Assembly: GCA_030323885.1 (NCBI GenBank)
Contig: CM059193.1
Coordinates: 94,914,852 to 94,978,851, forward strand
Reading direction: 5' to 3'
Length of the DNA: 64,000 nt
Source of the DNA: Branchipolynoe longqiensis
Lineage: Eukaryota; Annelida; Polychaeta; Phyllodocida; Polynoidae
The translations under genes and the position numbers were made by a program. The notes below the pieces were generated by a model. The model ran no database searches, was not told where the DNA came from, and saw nothing but the letters and a program-made list of their open reading frames with translations. Below, piece after piece: positions 1-11,600 of this stretch. Each line of letters opens with the position of its first letter. Position 1 is the first letter of the stretch.

Positions 1-535
1 ACATTAGTTAGATGCACGGTGAGTAGACACTAGTTGTGGGGTGGTTAGACATTAGTTAGATGTATGGTGAGTATACATTAGTTGTGGGGTGGTTAGACAT
101 TAGTTAGATGCACGGTGAGTAGACACTAGTTGTGGGGTGGTTAGACATTAGTTAGATGTATGGTGAGTATACATTAGTTGTGGGGTGGTTAGACATTAGT
201 TAGATGTATGGTGAGTAGACACTAGTTGTGGGGTGGTTAGACATTAGTTAGATGCACGGTGAGTAGACACTAGTTGTGGGGTGGTTAGACATTAGTTAGA
301 TGTATGGTGAGTAGACATTAGTTGTGGGGTGGTTAGACATTAGTTAGATGCACGGTGAGTATACACTAGTTGTGGGGTGGTTAGACATTAGTTAGATGCA
401 CGGTGAGTAGACACTAGTTGTGGGGTGGTTAGACATTAGTTAGATGCACGGTGAGTAGACACTAGTTGTGGGGTGGTTAGACATTAGTTAGATGCACGGT
501 GAGTAGACACTAGTTGTGGGGTGGTTAGACATTAT
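1..535. repeat. 48-bp satellite, about 11 copies
   Basis: Head-to-tail copies of a 48-bp unit containing TTAGTTAGATGCACGGTGAG and ACTAGTTGTGGGGTGG. Copies differ mainly at one place (GCACGG or GTATGG) and at GTAGACAC/GTATACAT. The array runs off the left edge of the window, so its full size is unknown. No coding frame is evident. Confidence 0.95.
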
Positions 536-830
536 CAAAGGGGGTGCCACATAGACTGACCTCCCTTACTGGTCCCAAGGTAGCGTCACCAGGGAGAGCG
601 CTTTCCCTGTCGAGTTCTATAATATCCCAATAGGGGCCGCCACTGCCTGCCTGGTTCCGTAATGACGTCACTCTGGGCGCATTCGGCTGACTAGTCCGGC
701 AGTCGCCCCACAGGGGGCGCTACTGCGGACCTAGTGATGTAATAGCGTCATCTTGAGCACCACTACCCAATGTCGTCCTGTAGTGGTACCACGTTGTGCC
801 CCATACACACCTCGGCTAGTTCCGCCATAG
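536..830. other. Non-repetitive spacer
   Basis: No gene recognised. It holds a TGACGTCA palindrome at 663-670 and a CTCF-like core (CCACAGGGGGCGCTAC) at about 708-723. Composition is balanced compared with the flanking satellites. Confidence 0.5.
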
Positions 831-1028
831 CTTCACAGGGGGCGCCAGGCCACCACGTAATTAGGTAATAAAACTAATATATTCACAGGGGGCGCCAGTC
901 CCCAAAATATTTTGGTCATAGCTTCACAAGGGCGCCACTCCCCCACATACTTTGGTAATTGCTTCACAGGGGGGTCTCACTCCCCCACATACTTTGGTAA
1001 TTGCTTCCGAGGTGGCGCCAGTCCCCTA
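831..1028. repeat. Degenerate 40-50-bp tandem repeat with AGGGGGCGCC core
   Basis: Five imperfect copies begin at about 831, 881, 921, 961 and 1,003. Each opens with GCTTCACAGGGGGCGCC or a variant, and most later ones contain ACATACTTTGGTAATT. The core resembles the CTCF recognition sequence; binding is inference. Confidence 0.7.
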
Positions 1029-1418
1029 CATTCCGACCCGTGTTGCTAAGAAGTAACACCTGGTGGCAGCACGCTGGCAGGAACAGTCTTTATGGCGGGC
1101 TGTTCCACCCAGCGCCAGCGCTCACTTCTATTCTCACCTTGACGGAATAAACGAGCGTCTGACTGGGGTTTGAAGCGTCAGCTATTGTTCCACACGTGGA
1201 GCAGGAGGTGATTCGTCACAATACAAACAAAGGTTCCAATGGTTGATATGGTGAATAACTATTCAAAATACCAGACCCTACAATTTAGAGTTCATAATCT
1301 GAGCATTTTGAAGTTATGCCATGTGGCTGTCTACGCTACTTCCGGTGTCACTTGCCGTATCCCAGAATGCCCTCCAGGGACGCTGTCTGGGTGTAACTGT
1401 CTACATAAGAGTCGGCAA
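1029..1418. other. Spacer with no recognised gene
   Basis: Mixed sequence including ACACCTGGTGGCAGCACG (about 1,056-1,073) and an AATAAA at 1,147. Nothing identifies it as an exon, transposon or RNA gene. Confidence 0.4.
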
Positions 1419-2056
1419 CACAACATCCCCAACCCGCACCCCACGCCTACTCCCCCGTACTTCCCCACCCATACTTCCCCACCCATACTCCCACCCCCCA
1501 CGCTCACCTCTACCCCACCCCTACTCCCGTACCCATTCCCCACCCCACCCATCTCCCCCACCCCACCCATCTCCCCAACCCCCACCCCTACTCCCCCACC
1601 CCGACCTCTACCCCACACCTACTCCCCCCACCCCCTCCCGTACTCCCCCACCCCACCCATACCTCCAACCCCAACCCCACCCTACTTCCCCAGCCGTACC
1701 CCCACCCTACTCCCCCAACCCCCCACGGACCCCCACCCTTACTCACCACCCGTACCCCCACACTCCCACTTCCCCCCCCCATATTCCCCCATACCCCCCA
1801 TCCTCCACCCCTACTCCCCGTACCCCACTCATTATTCCCCAACCATACTGCCCACCCTACTCCCACCTCCACCCACCCCCACCCTACTCCCCCCTATATC
1901 TCACCCCTACCCCCACTCCTATTCCCCCCAAATACTGCCCACCCTACTCCCCCATCCCCCACCCCTACTACCCCCTATATCTCACCCCCACCCCACTCCT
2001 ATTCCCCCACCAATACTGCCCACCTACTCCCCCACCTCCACCATCCCCCACCCCTA
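1419..2056. repeat. C-rich degenerate microsatellite (CCCCACCCCTACT-like)
   Basis: Strongly strand-asymmetric C/T/A tract with almost no G, built from variants of CCCCACCCCTACTCCC. Proline-rich open frames across it (1,239-2,057 and 1,321-2,199, plus) follow from lack of G and are not credible genes. Confidence 0.9.
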
Positions 2057-2133
2057 GTATGTGTAATGCTAAAAGTAGGAGAGCTGAGCAATGTGTGGTA
2101 TTGACACTACCCTGTGTGTGTACTTGTACAATT
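2057..2133. repeat. Isolated monomer of the 76-bp satellite
   Basis: One diverged copy (TATGTGTAATGCTAAAAGTA ... ACACTACCCTGTGTGTGTAC) directly after the C-rich tract, about 500 bp ahead of the main array of the same unit. It may mark the original left end of the array before an insertion at 2,134-2,624. Confidence 0.75.
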
Positions 2134-2624
2134 GTCCGATCTAATGGCAAGAGGATATATGTGAATACTACTATAATAAATTGCAACTTGTCTATATAAT
2201 GGTAAATGGTAATATATAAAATCCAAAGGCATATGAGGGATATGTGGAATTGGTAAACTATTACTCATTAGGTATAGAAATTGTATAGTAAAATAGTCTT
2301 TGGAGGAGTGTCACTTCTTAGATAGTCTTTGGAGGAGTCACCTCACATACCCCCTCCCCCCATGGTGTTATTTATGGATCATTGGCCACTACAAGGCACT
2401 GTAGCCAGCATAACAAGGCCTTGGATACAACAGATTGAACTCTGATTGGTGGATCAATCCATGTGACCACTGCCATCTTGGATTCTAGAAACCTATATAA
2501 GATAATAAATCAAGGAGTCTCACTCTCCTACTTTCACTCTTTACCTACTTGCCTTCATTACCTGTATTGATTTTTCTTGGCTTGTCCAGACCACCCACAC
2601 CACCATTCGGCGACTTTACATACT
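2134..2624. other. Spacer between satellite copies, possibly an inserted sequence
   Basis: About 490 bp separating one 76-bp monomer from the main array. It has a TATATAAG box at 2,494-2,501 closely followed by AATAAA at 2,504-2,509, an arrangement seen in some LTRs. I see no matching second LTR or tract ends, so this is only a suggestion. Confidence 0.3.
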
Positions 2625-5600
2625 GTCCCTGAGTATGTGTAATGATTAAAGTAGGAGAGTTGAGCACTGTGTGGTATTGACACTACCCTGTGTGTGTACT
2701 GTCCCTGTACATGTGTAATGATTAAAGTAGGAGAGTTGAGCACTGTGTGTTATTAACACTACCCTCTGTGTGTGCTGTCCCTGTGTATGTGTAATGGTTA
2801 AAGTAGGAGAGTTGAACATTGTGTGGTATTGACCCTACCCTGTGTGTGTACTGTCCCTGTGTATGTGTAATGGTTAAAGTATGAGACTTGAACACTGTGT
2901 GGTATTGACACTACCCTGTGTGTGTACTGTCCCTGTGTATATGTAATGGTTAAAGTAGGAGAGCTGAGAACTCTGTGGTATTGACACTACCCTGTGTGTG
3001 TACTGTCCCTGTGTATGTGTAATGGTTAAAGTAGGAGAGTTGAGCACTGTGTGGTATTGACACTACCCTGTGTGTGTACTGTCCCTGTGTATGTGTAATA
3101 GTTAAAGTAGGAGACTTGAACACTGTGTGGTATTGACCCTACCCTGTGTGTGTACTGTCCCTCTATATGTGTAATGGTTAAAGTAGGAGAGTTGAGCACT
3201 GTTTGGTATTGACCCTACCCTGTGTGTGTACTGTCCCTGTGTATGTGTACTGGTTAACGTAGGTGAGTTGAGCACTGTGTGGTATTGACACTACCCTGTG
3301 TGTACTGTCCCTGTGTATGTGTAATGGTTAAAGTAGGAGACTTGAACACTGTGTGGTATTGACACTACCCTGTGTGTACTGTCCATGTGTATGTGTAATG
3401 GTTAAAGTATGAGACTGGAACATTGTGTGGTATTGACACTACCCTGTGTGTGTACTGTCCCTGTGTATGTGTAATAGTTAAAGTAGGAGAGTTGAACATT
3501 GTGTGGTATTGACCCTACCCTGTGTGTGTACTGTCCCTGTGTATGTGTAATGGTTAAAGTAGGAGACTTGAACATTGTGTGGTATTGACACTACCCTGTG
3601 TGTACTGTCCCTGTGTATGTGTAATGGTTAAAGTATGAGACTTGAACACTGTGTGGTATTGACCCTACCCTGTGTGTGTACTGTCCCTGTGTATGTGTAA
3701 TGGTTAAAGTAGGAGAGCTGAGAACTCTGTGGTATTGACCCTACCCTGTGTGTGTACTGTCCCTGTGTATGTGTAATAGTTAAAGTAGGTGAGTTGAGCA
3801 CTGTGTGGTATTGACCCTACCCTGTGTGTGTACTGTCCCTGTGTATGTGTAATAGTTAAAGTAGGAGAGTTGAACATTGTGTGGTATTGACACTACCCTG
3901 TGTGTGTACTGTCCCTGTGTATGTGTAATGGTTAAAGTAGGAGAGTTGAGCAGTGTGTGGTATTGACACTACCCTGTGTGTGTACTGTCCCTGTGTATGT
4001 GTAGTGGTTAAAGTAGGAGAGTTGAACACTGTGTGGTATTGACACTACCCTTTGTGTATACTGCCCCTGTGTATGTGTAATGGTTAAAGTAGGAGAGCTG
4101 AGAACTCTGTGGTATTGACCCTACCCTGTGTGTGTACTGTCCCTGTGTATGTGTAGTGGTTAAAGTAGCTGAGTTGAACACTCTGTGGTATTGACCTTAC
4201 CTTGTGTGTACTGTCCCTGTGTATGTGTAATAGTTAAAGTAGGAGAGTTGAACATTGTGTGGTATTGACACTACCCTGTGTGTGTACTGTCCCTGTGTAT
4301 GTGTAATGGTTAAAGTAGGAGAGCTGAGAACTCTCTGGTATTGACACTACCCTGTGTGTGTACTGTCCCTGTGTATGTGTAATAGTTAAAGTAGGAGAGT
4401 TGAACATTGTGTGGTATTGACCCTACCCTGTGCGTGTACTGTCCCTGTGTATGTGTAACGGGTAAAGTAGGAGAGTTGAGCACTGTGTGGTATGGACACT
4501 ACCCTGTGTGTGTACTGTCCCTGTGTATGTGTAATGGTTAAAGTAGGAGACTTGAACACTGTGTGGTATTGACACTACCCTGTGTGTGTATTGTCCCTGT
4601 ATATGTGTAATGGTTAAAGTAGGAGAGTTGAACATTGTGTGGTATTGACACTACACTGTGTGTGTCCTGTCCCCGTGTATGTGTAATGGTTAAAGTAGGA
4701 GAGCTGAGAACTCTGTGGTATTGACACTACCCTGTGTGTGTACTGTCCCTGTGTATGTGTAATAGTTAAAGTAGGTAAGTTGAGCACTGTGTGGTATTGA
4801 CACTACCCTGTGTTTGTACTGTCCCTGTGTATGTGTAATGGTTAAAGTAGGAGAGTTGAACATTGTGTGGTATTGACACTACCCTGTGTGTGTACTGTCC
4901 CTGTGTATGTGTAATGGTTAAAGTAGGAGACTTGAACATTGTGTGGTATTGACACTACCCTGTGTGTGTACTGTCCCTGTGTATGTGTAATATAAAGAGA
5001 ATTGAACTGTGTGGTATTACACTACCCTGTGTGTGTACTGTCCCTGTGTATGTGTAATAGTTAAAGTAGGAGACTTGAACACTATGTGGTATTGACACTA
5101 CCCTGTGTGTGTATTGTCCCTGTATATGTGTAATGGTTAAAGTAGGAGACTTGAACACTGTGTGGTATTGACACTACCCTGTGTGTGTATTGTCCCTGTA
5201 TATGTGTAATGGTTAAAGTAGGAGACTTGAACATTGTGTGGTATTGACCCTACCCTGTGTGTGTACTGTCCCTGTGTATGTGTAATGGTTAAAGTAGGAG
5301 ACTTGCACATTGTGTGGTATTGACACTACCCTGTGTGTGTACTGTCCCTGTGTATGTGTAATAGTTAAAGTAGGAGAGCTGAGAACTCTGTGGTATTGAC
5401 CCTACCCTGTGTGTGTACTGTCCCTGTGTATGTGTAATGGTTAAAGTAGGAGACTTGAACACTGTGTGGTATTGACACTACCCTGTGTGTGTACTGTCCC
5501 TGTGTATGTGTAATGGTTAAAGTAGGAGAGTTGAACATTGTGTGGTATTGACCCTACCCTGTGTGTGTACTGTCCCTGTATATGTGTAATGGTTAAAGTA

Positions 5601-5833
5601 GGAGACTTGAACACTGTCTGGTATTGACCCTACCCTGTGTGTGTACTGTGCCTCTATATGTGTAATGGTTAAAGTATGAGAGATGATCACTGTGTGGTAT
5701 TGACCCTACCCTGTGTGTGTACTGTGCCTCTATATGTGTAATGGTTAAAGTATGAGAGATGATCACTGTGTGGTATTTACCTTACCCTGTGTGTACTGTT
5801 CCTGTGTATGTGTAATGGTTAAAGTAGCAGACT
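2625..5833. repeat. 76-bp satellite, about 42 copies
   Basis: Long head-to-tail array. The unit includes ACTGTCCCTGTGTATGTGTA, ATGGTTAAAGTAGGAGAGTT and GGTATTGACACTACCCTG. Measured spacing between successive ACTGTCCCTG starts is usually 76 bp. Variants recur at fixed positions (GAGAGTTGAGCAC, GAGACTTGAACAC, GAGAGCTGAGAAC), so copies fall into a few subtypes. One shortened copy lies near 4,990. Confidence 0.97.
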
Positions 5834-5918
5834 CTGGGTTCCAAGCGAATGAGTCTTGTGTGTTGTAGGAACCCTCAGGTAGGTGTGGGTACGTGGCTTG
5901 CACCAAGGAGCCTGGTTT

Positions 5919-6510
5919 TGATTGATTGATTGGTGATTGCTTTACGCCATGTCGACAGCATAGGCCATATTCATGGCGAGAAATGTTAGTTTTTTGTTCA
6001 AACCATCGCTTTTACATGTAAAAGCAGACAATCAATTATGTGCCAATAGACACTCATTAGATTAAAAAGCTCACAATCATATATCTGTGGTCAAGGGATA
6101 CAAATTCCGATAGAAAAATAAAAGTTGTATTAATAATTGATTGAATTCATTTAGTAAACTATATGAGGTGGTACACTCCTGCTGCCCTCAATAAGGCTAA
6201 CATGTTTTCTTGTTTTACTTTAGTAAAAAGGTCATGCAGGGCAAAAAAATCAACGCAACTTAGTAAAATGTGTTTGAGTGTCAGCGGGGACTGACACCCA
6301 ATACATTCAGGGGAGAGGTTCCCCCTTGAGCAGAAAAGCATATGTAAGCCACGAGTGGCCAATACGGCAGCGGCTACGGACCACTTGGTCCAGCCAACCC
6401 CCTGCATGAGTCTGTGGTGGTTTTCCCACAGATGGTTCTATTTCTTTAAGTTTATTAATGTTTTCATCCCACTCATGTTGCCATTTGGATTATATGTTGG
6501 TGGTTATTAG
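5919..6510 (-). mobile_element. 3' end of RNase H-bearing LINE (I/Nimb/Jockey-like), truncated
   Basis: On the minus strand this matches the 3' part of the LINE at 54,560-56,262: the C-terminal coding part, the UTR with TTTACATGTAAAAGCAGACA, and a GATTGATTGATT tail that reads (AATC)n on the element strand. The 5' end is missing beyond about 6,510. Shared family membership is visible directly; clade assignment is inferred. Confidence 0.85.
6159..6407 (-). pseudogene. C-terminal 82 residues of LINE ORF2 (post-RNase H)
   Basis: The frame carries SVAAAVLATRGLHMLFCSRG, then a Cys-containing stretch CIGCQSPLTLKHILLSC, ending YHLI and a stop. The plus-strand copy near 55,750-56,010 has the same blocks (LAAAVLATRGVHMLFCSRG; SIGCQSPLTLKH). 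It is the tail of a non-LTR retrotransposon polyprotein after the RNase H domain. Only this terminal fragment survives; the catalytic domains are absent, so it is a dead relic. The methionine is merely the first in the surviving frame. Confidence 0.8.
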
Positions 6511-6639
6511 TGGTTTCAGATCAAGGAGCCTGGTAGAGTAAATGACTACGATGCTCAATTGGAGTAGCAGCATTATGGGTTCGGGTGCCGCTCCATGTTC
6601 CTAGATTTTTCTAGATGTTTACACAACTTTCCGTGACAC

Positions 6640-6842
6640 TATTATTCCTCACCCTGCACTAACCATCGATGGAATAACTGTGAATGTGGTTGACAAGTTC
6701 ACGTATCTAGGCAGCACACTATCATGGAAGGTTCATATTGACAACAAAATTAATCAGCCTATATCGAAGGCAAATGATGCATTTGGAAGACTATGCACCA
6801 AAGTCTGGCATAAACGAGGTGTCAAGCTTTAAACTCATCTGC
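6640..6842 (+). pseudogene. Reverse-transcriptase C-terminal fragment of a second LINE
   Basis: The plus strand translates to TIDGITVNVVDKFTYLGSTL followed by a stretch containing KANDAFGRLCTKVWHKRGVK, then a stop. The pattern 'FTYLG(C/S)T(I/L)S ... KAxxAFGRL' is the segment after the RT palm in RTE-type LINEs; the RTE at 24-27 kb has the same layout (FTYLGCTISSDG ... ASFGRLRQRLW). Sequence divergence shows a different, older family. No domains upstream or downstream are recognisable, so this is a short relic. Confidence 0.8.
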
Positions 6843-6849
6843 AAATCCC

Positions 6850-7030
6850 CATAAATGCCAATCCAAAAATTGACATCACATTTTATTAATTCACCTGAAG
6901 CTACTTTTAATTCTCACTAATTTCACGTTGGTTGTAAAGAAATGATTACAGAGCAACGAACCAAGAAATAGGATTGATAACAAATTAACATTTTGAAGGT
7001 TTATGTCAATATTCGGATTGGCGTTGACAG
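6850..7030. mobile_element. Small MITE with about 22-bp inverted ends
   Basis: AATGCCAATCC ... ATTGACAT at about 6,853-6,875 is mirrored by ATGTCAAT ... GGATTGGCGT at about 7,003-7,026. The 180-bp interior is AT-rich with no coding frame, as expected of a non-autonomous DNA transposon. Superfamily cannot be set from this. Confidence 0.6.
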
Positions 7031-7039
7031 TTCACGCCT

Positions 7040-8903
7040 GAAAGGCCCGGTCACATACACATTAGTAAAGGCCCAGTCACATACACATTAGTAAAGGCCC
7101 AGTCACATACACATTAGTAAAGGCCCGGTCACATCCACATTAGTAAAGGCCCGGTCACATACACATTAGTAAAGGCCCAGTCACATACACATTAGTAAAG
7201 GCCCAGTCACATACACATTAGTAAAGGCCCGGTCACATACACATTAGTAAAGGCCCAGTCACATACACATTAGTAAAGGCCCAGTCACATACACATTAGT
7301 ACCCCACCCAAACCCCAAACACCCAGTCACATACACATTAGTAAAGGCCCGTCACAACCACAACACTATAAAGCCCAGTCACATACACATTAGTAAAGGC
7401 CCAGTCACATACACATTAGTAAAGGCCCGGTCACATCCACATTAGTAAAGGCCCATTCACATACACATTAGTAAAGGCCCAGTCACATCCACATTAGTAA
7501 GGCCCAGTCACATACACATTAGTAAAGGCCCGGTCACATACACATTAGTAAAGGCCCAGTCACATACACATTAGTAAAGGCCCGGTCACATACACATTAG
7601 TAAAGGCCCAGTCACATACACATTAGTAAAGGCCCAGTCACATACACATTAGTAAAGGCCCAGTCACATACACATTAGTAAAGGCCCGGTCACATCCACA
7701 TTAGTAAAGGCCCAGTCACATACACATTAGTAAAGCAGTCACACACTAAGGCCCAGTCACATACACATTAGTAAAGGCCCGGTCACATACACATTAGTAA
7801 AGGCCCGGTCACATACACATTAGTAAAGGCCCGGTCACATACACATTAGTAAAGGCCCGGTCACATCCACATTAGTAAAGGCCCAGTCACATACACATTA
7901 GTAAAGGCCCAGTCACATACACATTAGTAAAGGCCCAGTCACATACACATTAGTAAAGGCCCGGTCACACAAAACCCCACATACACATAGTAAAGCCCGG
8001 TCCATACACATTAGTAAAGGCCCGGTTACATCCACATTAGTAAAGGCCCGGTGACATACACATTAGTAAAGGCCCAGTCACATACACATTAGAAAAGGCC
8101 CGGTCACATCCACGTTAGTAAAGGCCCGGTCACATACACATTAGTAAAGGCCCGGTCACATACACATTAGTAAAGGCCCGGTCACATACACATTTGTAAA
8201 GGCCCAGTCACATACACATTAGTAAAGGCCCGGTCACATCCACATTAGTAAAGGCCCGGTCACATACACATTAGTAAAGGCCCGGTCACATACACATTAG
8301 TAAAGGCCCAGTCACATACACATTAGTAAAGGCCCGGTCACATACACATTAGTAAAGGCCCGGTTACATCCACGTTAGTAAAGGCCCGGTCACATACGCA
8401 TTAGTAAAGGCCCAGTCACATACACATTAGTAAAGGCCCAGTCACATCCACGTTAGTAAAGGCCCAGTCACATCCACGTTAGTAAAGGCCCAGTTACATG
8501 CACATTAGTAAAGGCCCGGTCACATCCACGTTAGTAAAGGCCCGGTCACATACACATTAGTAAAGGCCCGGTCACATCCACATTAGTAAAGGCCCAGTTA
8601 CATACACATTAGTAAAGGCCCAGTCACATCCACATTAGTAAAGGCCCAGTCACATCCACGTTAGTAAAGGCCCAGTCACAAACACATTAGTAAAGGCCCA
8701 GTTACATACACATTAGTAAAGGCCCAGTCACATCCACGTTAGTAAAGGCCCAGTCACATCCACGTTAGAAAAGGCCCAGTTACATACACATTAGTAAAGG
8801 CCCGGTTACATCCACGTTAGTAAAGGACCAGTCACATACACATTAGTAAAGGCCCAGTCACATACACATTAGTAAAGGCCCGGTCACATCCACGTTAGTA
8901 GAC
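7040..8903. repeat. 26-bp satellite, about 70 copies
   Basis: Unit AAAGGCCCRGTCACATACAC plus ATTAGT. Variation is confined to a few positions: CCAGT/CCGGT, ATACAC/ATCCAC, ATTAG/GTTAG. GTTAG variants concentrate in the right third. Short degenerate patches occur near 7,300-7,365, 7,735 and 7,970. There are no distinct spacers, so this is not a CRISPR-type array. Confidence 0.97.
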
Positions 8904-9235
8904 GTAGTTGAACATAGTGGAGGCTAACATAGTTGAACGTATTTGAAGATACCGGCATCCATACTTCTCCGTCATGCTAACTTGGTACTAACATGGGTGG
9001 GCCATGAGTTCCGATTTAATCTTTGGACATGTTCAAACGAGCGCCACGTTAGATGATAATGTACTGTGGCGAAGTCGCCATACTTTTAATCTACTCTAGT
9101 GCACTCTAGTGTACTCTAGCATACTTTAGCATACTTTGACATAGTTGAACGTAGTGGACTGTAGTGGAGGCTAACATACATTGAACGTAGTTGAATGTAC
9201 CGGCATCCGTGCCATAACGTATTTATCCATTCTCT

Positions 9236-9530
9236 GTGGCGGAGTGGTTAGAGTTTTTCTAGGTCGGACTCCTAATCTGAAGGTCAGTGGTTCGATGCCC
9301 CAATGCGCCCACCTCTGGCAATTTGGATTTCCACTGCTGTTTATATCTCTCAGTGTCAGAAAAGGCCAGTTGCTCTCATACCATGTCAATGTGGTGTCGG
9401 AGGTAAAAAATCCCTTGGGTTGGTAAAAGTGTAGGCCCGGACTTTCTCTCACCACACTGTCTAATGGTGAAAACAAGTCTATTTAGACTTATCCATGCCA
9501 GGCAGTATAAATCCTGAAGAACAAAAAAAC
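9236..9530 (+). mobile_element. tRNA-derived SINE, family A
   Basis: The head is tRNA-like: box A TGGCGGAGTGGTTAGAG, a 5-bp anticodon-type stem around CTCCTAA (CCT, arginine-like) and box B GGTTCGATGCC. The body includes CCAGTTGCTCTCATACCATG and ends near an A-rich stretch (about 9,520-9,528). A second full copy lies at 49,945-50,140 (minus) and a 3' piece at 61,040-61,175. The lack of a paired acceptor stem argues against a working tRNA. Confidence 0.85.
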
Positions 9531-9632
9531 CTTAACGTTTTTCACCGTAGTTTAAGGTACTTACACCACGTTTGACCCACGTTAAACTATCCTACGTTCC
9601 ATTACGTTCATTAACGTGTATGTGACCAGGGC

Positions 9633-9879
9633 TTAACTCTTCATATGTTGTTTATTGAACTGCACTCAGTAGAAGCAGTTTCAACAACCTGTGAAACCAA
9701 CCAATCACATGCTCTGCATTATCACGCGTAACCTCCTCTTGGCGCACAGTGCTTCATTGACGGACGCCCTGTCCGTGTGCGCATGCGTACAGACCACCTG
9801 GCGAATGTCCCACAACTCCCTGCGCCATGCCTGGCCCCGACCTGTCATCTGGCGGTTCAGAGGCGAAACAAAGTGTACT
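9633..9879. other. Spacer, nothing recognised
   Basis: Single-copy-looking sequence. An 88-codon frame across it (9,691-9,957) shows no familiar motif and overlaps the repeat that follows. Confidence 0.4.
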
Positions 9880-10090
9880 AACCAGGTTGGACAGCTTACC
9901 TCGTTTGCGCTACGTGGGTTATTGGGTGTCCGATTGAATTACGGCGGTCGAATTTGATTTAAGATTATGACATATATGTCTGTGCCACACTGAGTTTAGG
10001 CTAGTTTTACTAATGGGACATATCACAGGAAAGGAACAAATTATATTCAGATCCCTGATTAGTGTCAGCATATTTAGTTAAGGGAATAAT
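9880..10090. repeat. Left member of a dispersed inverted pair (with 17,285-17,500)
   Basis: Shares CAGGTTGGA(C/G)AG, TTACCTCGTT, GGTCGAATTTGAT, CACTGAGTTT(A/G)GGCTAG and GACATATCACAG-type blocks, in the same order, with the reverse complement of 17,285-17,500. The copies are diverged with small indels. It may be two insertions of one repeat, or ends of a larger element. Confidence 0.65.
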
Positions 10091-10820
10091 GTGTAAAACA
10101 ACATTAAAATATGAGTGCTTAATGGTTATGGAATAGCTTCTCTGTTTCAGTTCCTGTGTTAGTAAAACCAAATAACCACATCACAATAGGGGTACCTCCA
10201 ATCAGCCATGGGTGTATATGTAGGCCAGTGGCAACCCCTGTGTGACCTCACCCCCACCCCCCCCCCCTAAACACACATAAACACACATAAACATAATTTA
10301 CACCCCTTCATATTCGTCGGGGTAGAAAATGCCAGTGTAATTAGGCACACTCCAGTCACACAGCACAAGGTGGGGCATGCACTGTCAACGCAACAGCAGG
10401 GGAGCAATGGAAATTTTCAACCCGTTGCGCAGACGCAGACATTACCTCATGCAAATCCACAGTAGCGAAAAAGCAATGCTTTTAGGTAAAGAAAGCATAG
10501 TTCAGTGCCAAGACGTATGATATCTTGTTAATTGTGTAATGAAGCACACATGATGCGCGATTGTCCATATAAAATAAAATAACTTTCAGGTAATGTTAAC
10601 ATGAGCGGTACTACACCATCGGGAAACTAGAAAGCATACTTGATGCACCTTCTTCAATTAAAATTGAATTTGACAGGATTAATTTATCGGGTCTTGTAGA
10701 CTAACGTGCGGCTAAGAGTTTGATACATTTGTCTGTTTTCCAATCTTTAATTGACATCGGTGTATCCAATGGGCAATTGTATCCGGGTAGTAGATTGAGA
10801 TCTGTCAGGACATCTAATTC
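10091..10820. other. Spacer, nothing recognised
   Basis: AT-leaning sequence with a C-run plus ACACATAA microsatellite at about 10,245-10,290. No exon or element ends are supported. Confidence 0.4.
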
Positions 10821-10824
10821 CTAC

Positions 10825-11600
10825 TGTAGGTATAGCGTATATTTCTCTATATGATACATTATGTCCTTTCTTTGTAGTAGATTCATTTAGCTTTGATATG
10901 CTCATATGTACAGATGTAATGGAAATTTGTGCAGCTGAAATTAATTATAAAGGTAAAATTGTTTTCTTCTGTGATATTGTACATCTGTGGATAGGTTTAG
11001 AGACTATAAATAGAGGAATTTCAGGGATAGTTCTAGAAATGGACTATTGGAAGATACTACTAAGGTTGTAGAAATGCATATTGATACCGGTAATGCATAT
11101 CCTGTTATCAGAGACCTTATACGATACCTCTGAGTAAAAGACATCTTGTGGAAAAAGAGGTAAATAGAATGCTTGAAGATGACATTATAGAGGTAACTTG
11201 TAGTCCGTGGGCTTCACAAATCTCTATAGTCCGAAAAAAGATGGTACCATTCATCTTTGTGGGGACTATTGTAAGCTAAATGCAGTGACAACAAAAGATG
11301 TTTATCCTCTGTCCAGGATACAGGATATTTTTTATCAACTTGATGGAGCTAAAATTTGTACCACTATAGACCTAAAATCTGGTTATTGGCAGGTAATGGT
11401 AGATGAGGAAAGTAGACCCAAAACAGCTATTAACATTCATATTGGACTGTTTCAATTTAAACGCATGCAATTCGGATTAACTAATGCACCAGCTATTTTC
11501 CAAAGAAGGATGAATGTTATTTTTGAGAGTTTTTGTGAAAATCTTGTTTGATTTATTTAGGTGATGTCATGGTATCATACTGAATGAATCTGGACCTTTG
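10825..11600 (+). pseudogene. Ty3/gypsy-type pol remnant (protease end and reverse transcriptase)
   Basis: At about 10,830-10,980 a frame reads LICTDVMEICAAEINYKGKI, like the region before RT in gypsy pol. From about 11,060 HIDTGNAYPV begins; after a frameshift the RT start MLEDDIIEVT and SPWAS follows, then KKDGTIHLCGDY, KLNAVTTKDVYPLSRI, DLKSGYWQVMVD, SRPKTA and FKRMQFGLTNAPAIFQRRMN. The catalytic box normally YLDD reads YLGD (about 11,565) and sits in another frame after a TGA. It would copy RNA into DNA in an intact element; here frameshifts, stops and the altered catalytic residue make it inactive. LTRs, RNase H and integrase were not found nearby. Confidence 0.9.

Larger units (their letters stand above)
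7040..9632. mobile_element. Candidate foldback element whose left end has become the 26-bp satellite
   Basis: A single inverted copy of the 26-bp unit (AACGTGTATGTGACCAGGGC) lies at about 9,613-9,632, facing the array. Between them, 8,904-9,220 holds ACGTAG/TTGAACGTAGT-rich sequence with a partial internal direct repeat (about 8,925-8,955 and 9,162-9,208), and 9,530-9,612 holds CACGTTT/ACGTTA-rich sequence. A SINE has inserted at about 9,236. I read this as a MITE or foldback with TIRs of the GGCCCGGTCACATACACGTT type. No transposase is present. Confidence 0.45.

Noticed and set aside
1239..2199. Proline-rich frames of 272 and 292 codons
   Set aside because: They arise from a C-rich tract nearly free of G, so stops are rare. 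No conserved motif or splice context.
2134..2624. LTR of a retrotransposon
   Set aside because: TATATAAG and AATAAA are present, but I found no second LTR, TG...CA ends, primer-binding site or target duplication.
7040..8903. CRISPR-like array
   Set aside because: Units are contiguous with no distinct spacers, and the context is eukaryotic.
9236..9310. Functional tRNA-Arg gene
   Set aside because: Box A, anticodon arm and box B are present, but the 3' acceptor strand does not pair and a SINE body follows directly; the same head-body unit recurs at 49,945-50,140.
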